Assembly: GCA_964554665.1 (NCBI GenBank)
Contig: CAZKPP010000004.1
Span: 9,617 to 73,616, forward strand
Direction: 5' to 3'
Source of the DNA: UBA3263 sp964554665
Lineage (GTDB): Bacteria > Bacteroidota > Bacteroidia > Bacteroidales > Muribaculaceae
DNA: 64,000 nt
Positions 34,608 to 43,564 of the stretch are shown one piece after another (within the stretch, counting starts at the first letter, position 1; the number at the start of each line of letters is the position of its first letter). The position numbers and the translations under genes were made by a program. The notes below the pieces were generated by a model, which saw only the letters and a program-made list of their open reading frames with translations, made no database searches and had not been told where the DNA came from.

Positions 34608-36419
34608 ATGCAAGCAATAATTTTAGCTGCCGGCATGGGGCGTCGTCTCGGTGAGTTCACCGCCGACAACACCAAATGCATGCTCGAGGTAAACAACGTA
34701 AGGCTGATTGACCGCATGCTCCATCAGCTGAAGTCTCTGAACCTCAGCCGTATTATCATTGTTACCGGCTATGAGGGTCAGAAACTTCAGAACTACATCA
34801 ACAAGAACTATCCCGACTGGCCGATATTGTTCGTAAACAATCCCATTTACGACAAAACCAACAATATCTATTCTCTTTGGCTGGCCAGAGGATATATGGC
34901 CGAGGAAGACACCCTGCTGCTCGAAAGCGACCTGATTTTCGCCGACAGCATTCTCGAAGCTGCCGTAAACTCCAAGTTCGACAACGTTGCTCTGGTAGCA
35001 AAATATCAGACCTGGATGGACGGCACCATGGTGCGCATCGACGACGACCTCAACATTGTTAACTTCATTCCGAAAAAGGCGTTTAAATACGAGGATGTTC
35101 CCTACTATTATAAAACGGTAAACATCTATCGCCTCAGTAAGGAATTCTGCTGCAAGCACTACCTTCCGTTCCTCGAAGCATACATTAAGGTGCTCGGCGA
35201 AAACGAATACTACGAGCAGGTTCTCCGCGTAATCACCCTCATTGACACCGCCAACATCAAGGCACTGCCGGTGGGCGATGCCCCGTGGTATGAAATCGAC
35301 GACGTGCAGGACCTGCGCATCGCCGAAGCGATTTTCGCAACGCCCGAAGAACGACTGGTTAAGCTGCAACACAGCTTCGGCGGCTACTGGCGCTACCCCG
35401 GCCTCAAGGACTTCTGCTATCTGGTTAACCCCTACTTCCCGCGCAAGCGCATGATTAACGAAATGGTGGCCAACTTTGAGCCGCTGCTGCGCAACTACCC
35501 CTCGGGCATGGGCGTTAACTCGCTGCTGGCCGGAAAATATTTCGGCATACGCCAGCAATATGCAGTTGTTGGCAACGGCGCCGCCGAACTCATCAAAAGC
35601 CTCATGGAAAACCACGATGGCAAGCTCGGCGTAATATACCCCACCTTCGAAGAATATCCCAACCGCCACTCGGCAGCTGAACTCGTTATTTTCCATCCCG
35701 AAAACGACACGTTCTCCTACACCGCCGACGACCTCATGACCTTCTTTGGCGACAAAGATATTAAATCGCTCCTGATTGTCAACCCCGACAATCCCTCAGG
35801 CAACTTCATTCCCCAAGCCGACCTGTTCCGCCTGGCGGAATGGGCCCAAGAGCGCGGCATCAGACTGATTATCGACGAATCGTTCGTCGACTTCGCCGAC
35901 AACGGTCTGGAGCAGACACTGCTGACCAACGAAATTCTTGAGCGCTTCCCCGGAATGTGCGTAATGAAAAGCATATCCAAATCCTACGGCGTGCCGGGGT
36001 TGCGTCTGGGCGTGCTCGCATCAGCCGATAAAGAGCTGATTGACCGCATGAAGAAAGACGTAGCAATCTGGAACATCAACTCCTTTGCCGAATTCTACAT
36101 GCAGATTTTCAACAAATACGAAAAGGATTATGCCCGCAGCTGTGACCTCTTCCGCCAGGAACGCGACATCTTTGCAGCCGAACTGGCCGGAATACCCTAC
36201 CTGCGCGTCATTCCCTCGCAAGCCAACTATTTCCTGTGTGAGATAACCGGGCACTTCACCTCCCACGAGCTGACCCTGCGCCTGCTCACCGACTACAACA
36301 TCTTGATTAAAGATTGCTCGGCCAAAAAAGGCTTCCTCGCCGACAAGCAATACGTGCGCATTGCCATCCGCGACCGCCACGACAACCACACCCTAACCCA
36401 AACCCTCCAATCCCTTTAA
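34608..36419 (+). CDS. nucleotidyltransferase fused to CobD/HisC-like PLP enzyme
   Basis: 603-residue bifunctional protein. Residues 1-240 form an NTP-transferase domain of the LicC/PntC type with an intact signature (AAGMGRRLGEFTADNTK, acidic 'LLLESDLIF'). Residues about 255-603 form a fold-type I PLP enzyme resembling CobD/HisC ('VNPDNPSGNF', 'IIDESFVDFADNG', Schiff-base Lys458 in SISKSYGVPGLRLG, C-terminal 'YVRIAIRDRHDN'). In Treponema, the comparable PntC fusion makes CDP-aminoethylphosphonate, and CobD-like enzymes can decarboxylate phosphoserine or phosphothreonine. Here it may make an aminoalkyl-phosphate and load it on CMP; no PEP mutase is nearby. Base composition is host-like, unlike the lic genes that follow. 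Confidence 0.85.
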   Translation: MQAIILAAGMGRRLGEFTADNTKCMLEVNNVRLIDRMLHQLKSLNLSRIIIVTGYEGQKLQNYINKNYPDWPILFVNNPIYDKTNNIYSLWLARGYMAEEDTLLLESDLIFADSILEAAVNSKFDNVALVAKYQTWMDGTMVRIDDDLNIVNFIPKKAFKYEDVPYYYKTVNIYRLSKEFCCKHYLPFLEAYIKVLGENEYYEQVLRVITLIDTANIKALPVGDAPWYEIDDVQDLRIAEAIFATPEERLVKLQHSFGGYWRYPGLKDFCYLVNPYFPRKRMINEMVANFEPLLRNYPSGMGVNSLLAGKYFGIRQQYAVVGNGAAELIKSLMENHDGKLGVIYPTFEEYPNRHSAAELVIFHPENDTFSYTADDLMTFFGDKDIKSLLIVNPDNPSGNFIPQADLFRLAEWAQERGIRLIIDESFVDFADNGLEQTLLTNEILERFPGMCVMKSISKSYGVPGLRLGVLASADKELIDRMKKDVAIWNINSFAEFYMQIFNKYEKDYARSCDLFRQERDIFAAELAGIPYLRVIPSQANYFLCEITGHFTSHELTLRLLTDYNILIKDCSAKKGFLADKQYVRIAIRDRHDNHTLTQTLQSL

Positions 36420-36435
36420 TTTAATATAGTAAAAT

Positions 36436-37212
36436 ATGAAACGAACCATTATCGCGGCATTAACTCTTTTTGTATCATTTGGATACGCTTTCGCACAGGA
36501 TATTGAGAAGAACGACTCAGTAAATAATTGGGGAGCAAAACTCATCCATTCCCCTTTTGGCATAGGACTTGACATTCAGACCAAATATGTATGGCGAGGA
36601 ATGGAAATGATTCCCGAGAAATCCTCACCGGTTTTATTTCCCTCACTCAACTACAGCTACAAGGGTTTATATATTTACGCAATGGGCGGCTACGCGATAA
36701 ATGGGAATTATGCAGAGGTCGATTTAGGGGTAAGCTATACCTGGAAAGGACTTTCAATTGGATTTAATGATTACTATTATCCCACCATCGATAATAAAAA
36801 TGATAATTATCTGAAGGGAGACAAACATACAGGTCATTGGTTAGAAGCAATGATAAACTATGCTCCTGAGCAAATTCCATTATGGATTACATTAAGTAAC
36901 TTCTTTTACGGTGCAGACAAATATACAACTGAATCAGGGAAAGAAAAACAAGCGTATTCAACATACTTAGAAGTTGGCACATACTACGATTTCTTGAAAA
37001 GTAACCGCATATCTCTTGGAGTTGGTGCAGCTCTCAATAAATCATGCTACAATGATTATGGACGTGATTTCTCAGTTGTAAATATCGAGCTGAAATATAC
37101 TTATAATGTCCACTTTAACTCCGGCTGGATGTTACCATTAAATGTTGCCTACATTTATAACCCGACATTTAACAAACCGTTTGTCAACTTTACTGCCAAT
37201 TTAGCATTCTAA
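36436..37212 (+). CDS. outer-membrane barrel protein, TorF-like
   Basis: 258-residue exported protein: signal peptide (MKRTIIAALTLFVSFGYAFAQ), then alternating beta strands and a C-terminal aromatic 'FTANLAF'. 'GLDIQTKYVWRGM' followed by 'FPSLNYSYKGLYIYAMGGYA' resembles the TorF/Gcw_chp putative porin family. It opens the AT-rich segment of the locus and is read 5 nt before a licC-like gene, so a role in letting choline or a related compound cross the outer membrane is a reasonable inference. Confidence 0.65.
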   Translation: MKRTIIAALTLFVSFGYAFAQDIEKNDSVNNWGAKLIHSPFGIGLDIQTKYVWRGMEMIPEKSSPVLFPSLNYSYKGLYIYAMGGYAINGNYAEVDLGVSYTWKGLSIGFNDYYYPTIDNKNDNYLKGDKHTGHWLEAMINYAPEQIPLWITLSNFFYGADKYTTESGKEKQAYSTYLEVGTYYDFLKSNRISLGVGAALNKSCYNDYGRDFSVVNIELKYTYNVHFNSGWMLPLNVAYIYNPTFNKPFVNFTANLAF

Positions 37213-37217
37213 ATATA

Positions 37218-38090
37218 ATGTCAATAACCAAAAGAAATGCTATAATTCTTGCGGCCGGCACTTCTTCTCGCTTTATTCCCTTGTCTCTATTGACGCCAAA
37301 AGCTCTCCTGACAGTAAACGGAGAGATTTTGATAGAGCGACAGATTAGGCAACTACAAGACGCCGGTGTTAACGACATCACTATAGTAGTTGGCTATAAA
37401 GCAGAACTGTTTGAATATTTAAAAGATAAATACAACGTTTCTATTGTCCATAACGAAGACTACAATAAATACAACAACACATCATCTATTATACGTGTTG
37501 TTGACAAGCTTCATAATACATTTATATGTAGCGCAGACAACTATTTCCCCGACAACGTTTTCTTAGGAGATCCGATTGATAGTTACTATAGTGCAAAGTA
37601 TGCAGTAGGCACAACGGGAGAATATTGTCTGATAACAGATGACAATGATAACATTACCGACGTTGTTGTCGGAGGGCAGAATTCATGGTACATGATTGGC
37701 CACGTATATTTTAACGAAGCCTTCAGTGATCGGTTTAAAGAAATTCTACGGCTCGAATATAACTCTGAAGAAATCAGAAAAGCTTATTGGGAAGATGTAT
37801 ATATCAAAAACATCGACTCCCTCCCTTCAATGAAAATCCATAGATATGGCGACTCTGATATTTTTGAGTTTGATGATTTGGAAGAATTACGTTCATTCGA
37901 CACAACCTACGTGGATGACACTCGATCTCCGATTGTAAAATCTATCGCCAAGCAATTAAATTGCAAGGAATCCGAACTGAAAAAATTCACACGAGCATCA
38001 AAAGATCCAGGAAATAAGGATTTTTACTTCTCTCACAACACCGAACGCTATTACTACGAATATCAAGCCCGTAGATTGCGAAAACTATGA
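37218..38090 (+). CDS. licC: LicC-like CTP:phosphocholine cytidylyltransferase
   Basis: 290-residue nucleotidyltransferase that would activate phosphocholine to CDP-choline. Intact N-terminal signature 'AIILAAGTSSRFIPLSLLTPKALL', 'SADNYFPDN' as the metal-binding acidic site, and 'HVYFNEAF' later, as in LicC. A C-terminal extension of about 50 residues after the Rossmann domain ('TRASKDPGNKDFYFSHNTE') is unusual. Part of an AT-rich operon; its end overlaps the next gene by ATGA. The exact substrate could also be phosphoethanolamine. Confidence 0.82.
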   Translation: MSITKRNAIILAAGTSSRFIPLSLLTPKALLTVNGEILIERQIRQLQDAGVNDITIVVGYKAELFEYLKDKYNVSIVHNEDYNKYNNTSSIIRVVDKLHNTFICSADNYFPDNVFLGDPIDSYYSAKYAVGTTGEYCLITDDNDNITDVVVGGQNSWYMIGHVYFNEAFSDRFKEILRLEYNSEEIRKAYWEDVYIKNIDSLPSMKIHRYGDSDIFEFDDLEELRSFDTTYVDDTRSPIVKSIAKQLNCKESELKKFTRASKDPGNKDFYFSHNTERYYYEYQARRLRKL

Positions 38091-39673
38091 ATACTGCGAT
38101 AATATTAGCAGCTCGAAAAGAAAAGGACTGTAACATTCCATATCCGATTCAACCTTTCGCAGATGGGATTAACCTAATAGACCGGAGCTTACAAATCCTA
38201 CGCAACCTGAATTTCAACAATATCATAATAGTTGTTGGATATGAAGCCGAACTCTTCAAAAGATATATGGCAACTGACACAACGATAGTTGTTAATTCAG
38301 ATTATGAGTATACATCATCAATGGCATCATTAGCCACATGTCGAGATTTAATCAGCACCGACTTCCTGCTGATTGAGGGTGACACTTTTTTTGAAATTGA
38401 TGTTGTTGCAAAACTGAGCGCCATAGAATCGGGAAACTGCCTATCCATCACCGAAGAAAGCGGATCAGGTGATGAGTGCTTTGTAGAAACAAAAAACAAC
38501 TTCATTACTAAAATCACTAAAGATCGGCATCGTGTTTGTAATTTTGAAGGTGAACTGATGGGCATATCGCGTATTAGCTTACCTACATTTAAAAGAATGC
38601 TTGAGTTATGGGATTCATCTTCGAACCCGGCCATTAACTACGAGTATCTTTTAATGGATGCTACAGAAGCTCTTGACCGTCCATACATACTATTTAAAAA
38701 TACAATTTGGGGAGATGTCGACTGCAAAGAGGACTTTAAAAGACTTCAGAACTCTGTATATCGTACACTCAAGAGAAAGGAAGACCCCTATGATGAGGAG
38801 AACATTATAAACTATGTTCATTCTATTTTCCCCCAAAGTAATTCTTGTAAAATTAACATCAAGAAAATTGGAGGAATGAGTAACAAGAATTTTAGAATTG
38901 ATATAGATGGCAACAGTTATATCTTGAGAATACCCGGGAATGGTTCTGAAGGAATGGTTGAACGAATCAATGAAGAATTCAATGCAAAAGCCGCATCCGA
39001 TTTAGGCATAAATCCCGCAATAAGATATTTCAATAACAAAACCGGAATTAAATTAGCTGATTACATCGAGAATTCAGAAACGCTGAATGCTGCAACTATT
39101 CAACGTTTTGACAACATGCGTAAAATTGCTGAAATTTACAGAACCCTTCATAACTCGCGCATTCGCCTAAAAAATGAATTCAACATTTTTCAAGAAATAG
39201 AAAAATACAATATACTCCTAAAAAAAGCCAATGCCCGTATGTATGAGGGTTGGGAAGAAGTTTACCCCAAAATCTTGAAACTTGAAAGTTATCTCAATTC
39301 ATTAGGCGTAGACCTCAAACCATGTCATAATGATGCTTTGTATGAAAACTTCATTAAGGATTCTTTCGGTAAGATTTATCTGATTGATTGGGAATATTCG
39401 GGCATGAACGACCCAATGGCTGACTTCGCGGCACTTTTTCTTGAAGCCGACTTTGAACAAGAGAATCAAAATTATATTCTGGATGAATATTTTGGCCACC
39501 CGGCCACAAATGCCGACAAAGAAAAGATTCTATGTTACCAGATACTTTGGGATTATTTATGGTCACAATGGACTGTAATAAAAGAGGCTAAAGGAGATGA
39601 CTTCGGCACATATGGGCCGGACCGTTTCAAACGTGCCGCTAATAATTTAAATAAACTTCATAATAATATATAA
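38087..39673 (+). CDS. fusion: degenerate nucleotidyltransferase + LicA-like choline kinase
   Basis: 528 residues. The N-terminal half (about 1-235) has the fold of a LicC-type nucleotidyltransferase but a damaged nucleotide loop: 'AIILAARKEKDCNIPYPI' lacks the usual G-x-G-x-R ... K. The C-terminal half is a choline/ethanolamine kinase of the aminoglycoside-phosphotransferase fold, with the catalytic HND (414-416, 'LKPCHNDALYENF') and metal-binding IDWEYSG (Asp434) intact. Prediction: phosphorylates choline, while CDP-choline is made by the separate gene at 37218. The fused domain may be structural or retain altered activity. It is 2 nt upstream of the transporter gene. Confidence 0.85.
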   Translation: MNTAIILAARKEKDCNIPYPIQPFADGINLIDRSLQILRNLNFNNIIIVVGYEAELFKRYMATDTTIVVNSDYEYTSSMASLATCRDLISTDFLLIEGDTFFEIDVVAKLSAIESGNCLSITEESGSGDECFVETKNNFITKITKDRHRVCNFEGELMGISRISLPTFKRMLELWDSSSNPAINYEYLLMDATEALDRPYILFKNTIWGDVDCKEDFKRLQNSVYRTLKRKEDPYDEENIINYVHSIFPQSNSCKINIKKIGGMSNKNFRIDIDGNSYILRIPGNGSEGMVERINEEFNAKAASDLGINPAIRYFNNKTGIKLADYIENSETLNAATIQRFDNMRKIAEIYRTLHNSRIRLKNEFNIFQEIEKYNILLKKANARMYEGWEEVYPKILKLESYLNSLGVDLKPCHNDALYENFIKDSFGKIYLIDWEYSGMNDPMADFAALFLEADFEQENQNYILDEYFGHPATNADKEKILCYQILWDYLWSQWTVIKEAKGDDFGTYGPDRFKRAANNLNKLHNNI

Positions 39674-39675
39674 AC

Positions 39676-41190
39676 ATGAAACCGGGCAAAAATAATATTG
39701 ATTGGGCAACCATGCTGATTCCCTTTGTGATTGTAATCGCCTTAATGGGAATTTTTATGATAGCGCCCGACCAATCAAAATCTACAGTAGACTCATTGCG
39801 AGACTTTTTTGGCAATACAATCGGGTTGTACTACCCCATTGTTGCCATCGGCAGCGTTATGTGCGCCTTATACGTTGCTATGCACAAAAAATACGGAGAG
39901 ATTCGACTTGGCAATTTAGCCCAACCGGCATATAGTGACTTTAAGTGGGGTTCCATGATATTTACATCCACAATGGCTGCCGATATTATGTTCTATTCTC
40001 TGATTGAATGGGCTTTATATGGAGGAGAACAACACGTACAAGACCTCGGCGGCACAGAAATGTGGGCAGAAACTTTTACGTTATTTCATTGGGGACCACT
40101 TGCCTGGGGCTTCTATGTAATTTTGGCCGTTTGCTTCGCATTTATGATGCATGTACGAAAAAGAGAACGACAGAGATTTTCAGAAGCGTGCAGACCACTA
40201 TTGGGCGACAAAGTTGACGGTTTTTGGGGCAAGCTTATCGACATTGTGGCGATTTTTGCAATTGTATGCGCCACTGCCACAACATTCTCACTCGCAACTC
40301 CCCTGCTTACAAAAGCGATGGGTACGGTTTTCGGCTTTGAAGTAACGACCACCATTACCATTCTCGTTCTCTTGCTGATATGCGCCGTTTATACCTTCAC
40401 AGTCCTGTTTGGTGTTAAAGGAATAAGCCAGCTGGCCAGCATATGCTCATATCTCTTCTTTGCAATCCTTCTATACTTCTTATTTTTGGGCGGAGAAACC
40501 GGATATATCCTCGAAAATGGGTTCCAGTCGCTTGGAAATATGATCCAGAATTTCATCGGACTTTCTACTTACATGGACCCCTTGAGGGAGAATGGTTTTG
40601 CACAAAACTGGACAGTATATTACTGGGCATATTGGCTCGTTTGGTGCGTAGCAACACCATTCTTTATTGCTCTTATCTCTAAAGGTAGAACACTTAAAAA
40701 CGTTGTTTACGGCACCTTCGGGTGGGGACTTGCCGGAACATATATGTCATTCATAATCCTCGGTGGATATGGTATTGCACAGCAACTTAAACATGGAGTT
40801 GATGTTATCGGATTTATTGGTAACGGCGGCGAAATGTATGACGCCATCCTGACTATTTTCGACACTCTCCCCTTGCCTCATTTGGCATTGCTTCTTTTAG
40901 TAATCACAATGATAGCATTCTACAGTACTACCCTCGACGGAATAACATATGTAACTTCTTCATATAGCTATAAAAAAATTTCTGTAGACCAGGAACCCTC
41001 CAGAAAAATCCGCGGCTTCTGGAGCATTATGCTGATATTACTCCCCATAGCGCTGCTATTTTCCGAAAATTCGTTATATAGCCTCCAAGGCGTAACAATT
41101 ATTGCCGCATTCCCGATAGGCATACTTTTAATACTTATAGTCATTAGCTTCTTCAAAGACTGCAACGCCTGGCTTAAATCAAACAAGTAA
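39676..41190 (+). CDS. BCCT-family choline/betaine-type transporter
   Basis: 504-residue inner-membrane transporter with about 12 membrane segments and the BCCT signature 'WTVYYWAYWLVWCVATPF' followed by 'ISKGRTLKNVVYG'; N-terminal 'FFGNTIGLYYPI' is also typical. BCCT proteins carry choline, glycine betaine or carnitine. Placed between a choline kinase and licD, it most likely supplies choline for surface decoration, the role LicB plays (LicB is a different transporter family). AT-rich, like its neighbours. Confidence 0.92.
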   Translation: MKPGKNNIDWATMLIPFVIVIALMGIFMIAPDQSKSTVDSLRDFFGNTIGLYYPIVAIGSVMCALYVAMHKKYGEIRLGNLAQPAYSDFKWGSMIFTSTMAADIMFYSLIEWALYGGEQHVQDLGGTEMWAETFTLFHWGPLAWGFYVILAVCFAFMMHVRKRERQRFSEACRPLLGDKVDGFWGKLIDIVAIFAIVCATATTFSLATPLLTKAMGTVFGFEVTTTITILVLLLICAVYTFTVLFGVKGISQLASICSYLFFAILLYFLFLGGETGYILENGFQSLGNMIQNFIGLSTYMDPLRENGFAQNWTVYYWAYWLVWCVATPFFIALISKGRTLKNVVYGTFGWGLAGTYMSFIILGGYGIAQQLKHGVDVIGFIGNGGEMYDAILTIFDTLPLPHLALLLLVITMIAFYSTTLDGITYVTSSYSYKKISVDQEPSRKIRGFWSIMLILLPIALLFSENSLYSLQGVTIIAAFPIGILLILIVISFFKDCNAWLKSNK

Positions 41191-41200
41191 TACGATTCCC

Positions 41201-42013
41201 ATGATTGACGATAAATTGCAAACCGAATTGCGAGAACGCTATAACCCCGACGGCTCTGTCCTTAGAAAAGCACAACTTCGCATGCTGGATATGTTAACAT
41301 TTCTAGATAGAGTATGCGTGGAAAACAATTTAACCTATTGGATAGACGGCGGAACACTTCTTGGTGCTGTACGCCATGGCGGATTCATCCCATGGGATAA
41401 TGACACGGATGTGTGTATGCCAAGAGAAGACATGTTGAAACTTGAAAAAATTCTCAAAGGGAAGAAATATCGCGATTCACAATTTCAACTTCAATGCGCA
41501 TCGTCTGACTCGGGATTCTTTGAGTATTGGGATGTTTTGCGAGATACTAAAACTGAGTATCTGATAGATGCGCGAATTCATCAAAGAAGAAAATATAAGG
41601 GCGTTCAAGTTGATATATTCCCGGTTGAGCGAGGAATAAACCCGAATTTCAGCAAAATAGCACGCTGGTTAAATATCCGAATGAATGGGCGCTGGGCAAA
41701 AAGAAACATTCCAAACGCTATTTTAAGCATTCCGGATTTTTTGATTCGCAGAGTGATATTCCCGACATTCAGATTTTTCAAAGACAAATCTAATCTCAAC
41801 ACATTGTATTACGGCTATGGGCAACCTTGGCTCGGACATTATGATTACGACCAAGTTTTCCCTTTGTCGGAATATCAATTTGAAGGCAAAACCTTTAAAG
41901 GTCCCGCAAACTACAACGATTACCTGACCGGGCTATATGGCAACTGGAATAGTTTGCCCGCAGAAAATAACCGCTCCCAGGCCACCCACACCTCAAACAT
42001 CAAATTCTACTAA
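41201..42013 (+). CDS. licD: LicD-family phosphocholine transferase
   Basis: 270-residue member of the LicD/nucleotidyltransferase-fold family, which transfers phosphocholine from CDP-choline to a sugar of a surface glycan. Family core 'YWIDGGTLLGAVRHGGFIPWDNDTDV' region at 46-71, with the metal-binding Asp66/Asp68/Asp70; later 'GVQVDIFPVE'. About 10 nt after the transporter. It completes the set transporter-kinase-cytidylyltransferase-transferase. LicD homologues with other phospho-ligands are known, so phosphoethanolamine or another phosphodiester remains possible. Confidence 0.9.
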   Translation: MIDDKLQTELRERYNPDGSVLRKAQLRMLDMLTFLDRVCVENNLTYWIDGGTLLGAVRHGGFIPWDNDTDVCMPREDMLKLEKILKGKKYRDSQFQLQCASSDSGFFEYWDVLRDTKTEYLIDARIHQRRKYKGVQVDIFPVERGINPNFSKIARWLNIRMNGRWAKRNIPNAILSIPDFLIRRVIFPTFRFFKDKSNLNTLYYGYGQPWLGHYDYDQVFPLSEYQFEGKTFKGPANYNDYLTGLYGNWNSLPAENNRSQATHTSNIKFY

Positions 42014-42031
42014 AATAATTGTCAGGCACAT

Positions 42032-43564
42032 ATGAGCCACGACGACAACAAACGCCTAGCAAAAAACACTATTATCCTGTATATCAGGATGATAGTTATG
42101 TCTCTTTTGGGGTTCTTCACAACTCGAGTAACCCTAGAGATGTTAGGGATAGAGAACTACGGCATTTACAATGTTGTAGGAGGAGTTGTCGGGATCATGT
42201 CAATAGTTACCAATTCTCTGTCGGTTTCAACATCGAGATTTATCACTATCGGCTTAGGCAAAGGTGATTTAGAAGATCTCAAAAGGATCTTCGGAGCAAG
42301 CATGAACATTCAAATATGCCTTGCTCTGACTGCATTCGTATTATTTGAGACTATAGGGTTATGGTTTCTTAACCATAAGCTTGATATTCCGGCAGACAGA
42401 ATGTTTGCTGCCAATATTGTTTTCCAGCTTTCTATAATAACGGCCCTCATAGGGTTATTGTCAACACCCTATAATGCCCTTATAGTAGCGCACGAAAAAA
42501 TGGGTGCATTTGCATGGATGACAATATTTGATGCCGTTTCAAAACTGGCCATAGTTTTGGTACTATTCTATGCTAAATATGACCGCCTCATATTATATGC
42601 ATTATTTTTATGCCTGCAAAGCTGCTTGACCCAATTAATTTATTGGCGATATGGGAAAACCCGATTTGAGGAATGCCGCTACACATTAGTAAAAGAAAAA
42701 TCATACTATAAGGAAATGTTTGGTTTTGCAGGCTGGAACTTTATTGGAAGCACAGCATACATTCTGAACACCCAAGGAACTACCATTCTTCTAAATATCT
42801 TTTTCGGCCCGCTTGTTAATGCTGCTTATGCAATAGGCAATCAGGTAAACTCCATCATATCCAGATTTACCAGTAACTTTATGATGGCCCTTAACCCACA
42901 GATCACAAAAAACTATGCATGCAGAAACCACGATAGGGTGAATTTTTTGCTCTTCGCCGGTTCAAAATTCTCATATTTTCTTTTTCTATTTCTGTCGCTT
43001 CCCATTCTGCTGGAAACTCCAAAAATCCTCGATATTTGGTTGGTGAGCATCCCACCCTACACCGCAACCTTCGTGCGGTTAATGATAATCTGGTCGCTCG
43101 TTACAATAATTTCTAACCCCTTGATAACCGCGCAATTGGCCACCGGCAAAATTAAAAAATATCAAATATGCGTGGGAGGTACTCTGTTGCTTGCACTGCC
43201 TATTACCTATTTGCTTTTTAAAATGGGGATGAAACCGGCCACTATTTTGGTAGTGCAAATTTTTATTGCCCAAATCTGCCTGTTTGAACGCGTCTACCTT
43301 TTAAAGGATATGATCGGCCTATCTTTCAGAAAATTCATAGTCTCCGTTTATCTTAAGTGTGTCATAACGACATTAGCCGCAGTGCCTGTTCCATTGATAA
43401 TCTATTTGGTAATGCCCGACTCAATCCTGCGACTACTCACAATTTGTGTCGTTTCCTGTATCTTTACAGGAATCTCTATCTACTTCGTCGGATGCAACGA
43501 TCCGGAAAAAGCACTTTTGAGGAACGCGTTTTATAAACTGAAATCTAAAGTAATCAGAAAATGA
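42032..43564 (+). CDS. wzx: Wzx-type lipid-linked oligosaccharide flippase
   Basis: 510-residue membrane protein with about 12-14 hydrophobic segments, of the MOP/PST flippase superfamily ('LGIENYGIYNVVGGVVGIMSIVTNSLS', shown in part: 'YGIYNVVGGVVGIMS'; 'NTQGTTILLNIFFGP'). It moves undecaprenyl-linked repeat units to the periplasmic face for Wzy. AT-rich. It starts 18 nt after licD and overlaps the Fe-S gene by ATGA. Confidence 0.9.
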   Translation: MSHDDNKRLAKNTIILYIRMIVMSLLGFFTTRVTLEMLGIENYGIYNVVGGVVGIMSIVTNSLSVSTSRFITIGLGKGDLEDLKRIFGASMNIQICLALTAFVLFETIGLWFLNHKLDIPADRMFAANIVFQLSIITALIGLLSTPYNALIVAHEKMGAFAWMTIFDAVSKLAIVLVLFYAKYDRLILYALFLCLQSCLTQLIYWRYGKTRFEECRYTLVKEKSYYKEMFGFAGWNFIGSTAYILNTQGTTILLNIFFGPLVNAAYAIGNQVNSIISRFTSNFMMALNPQITKNYACRNHDRVNFLLFAGSKFSYFLFLFLSLPILLETPKILDIWLVSIPPYTATFVRLMIIWSLVTIISNPLITAQLATGKIKKYQICVGGTLLLALPITYLLFKMGMKPATILVVQIFIAQICLFERVYLLKDMIGLSFRKFIVSVYLKCVITTLAAVPVPLIIYLVMPDSILRLLTICVVSCIFTGISIYFVGCNDPEKALLRNAFYKLKSKVIRK

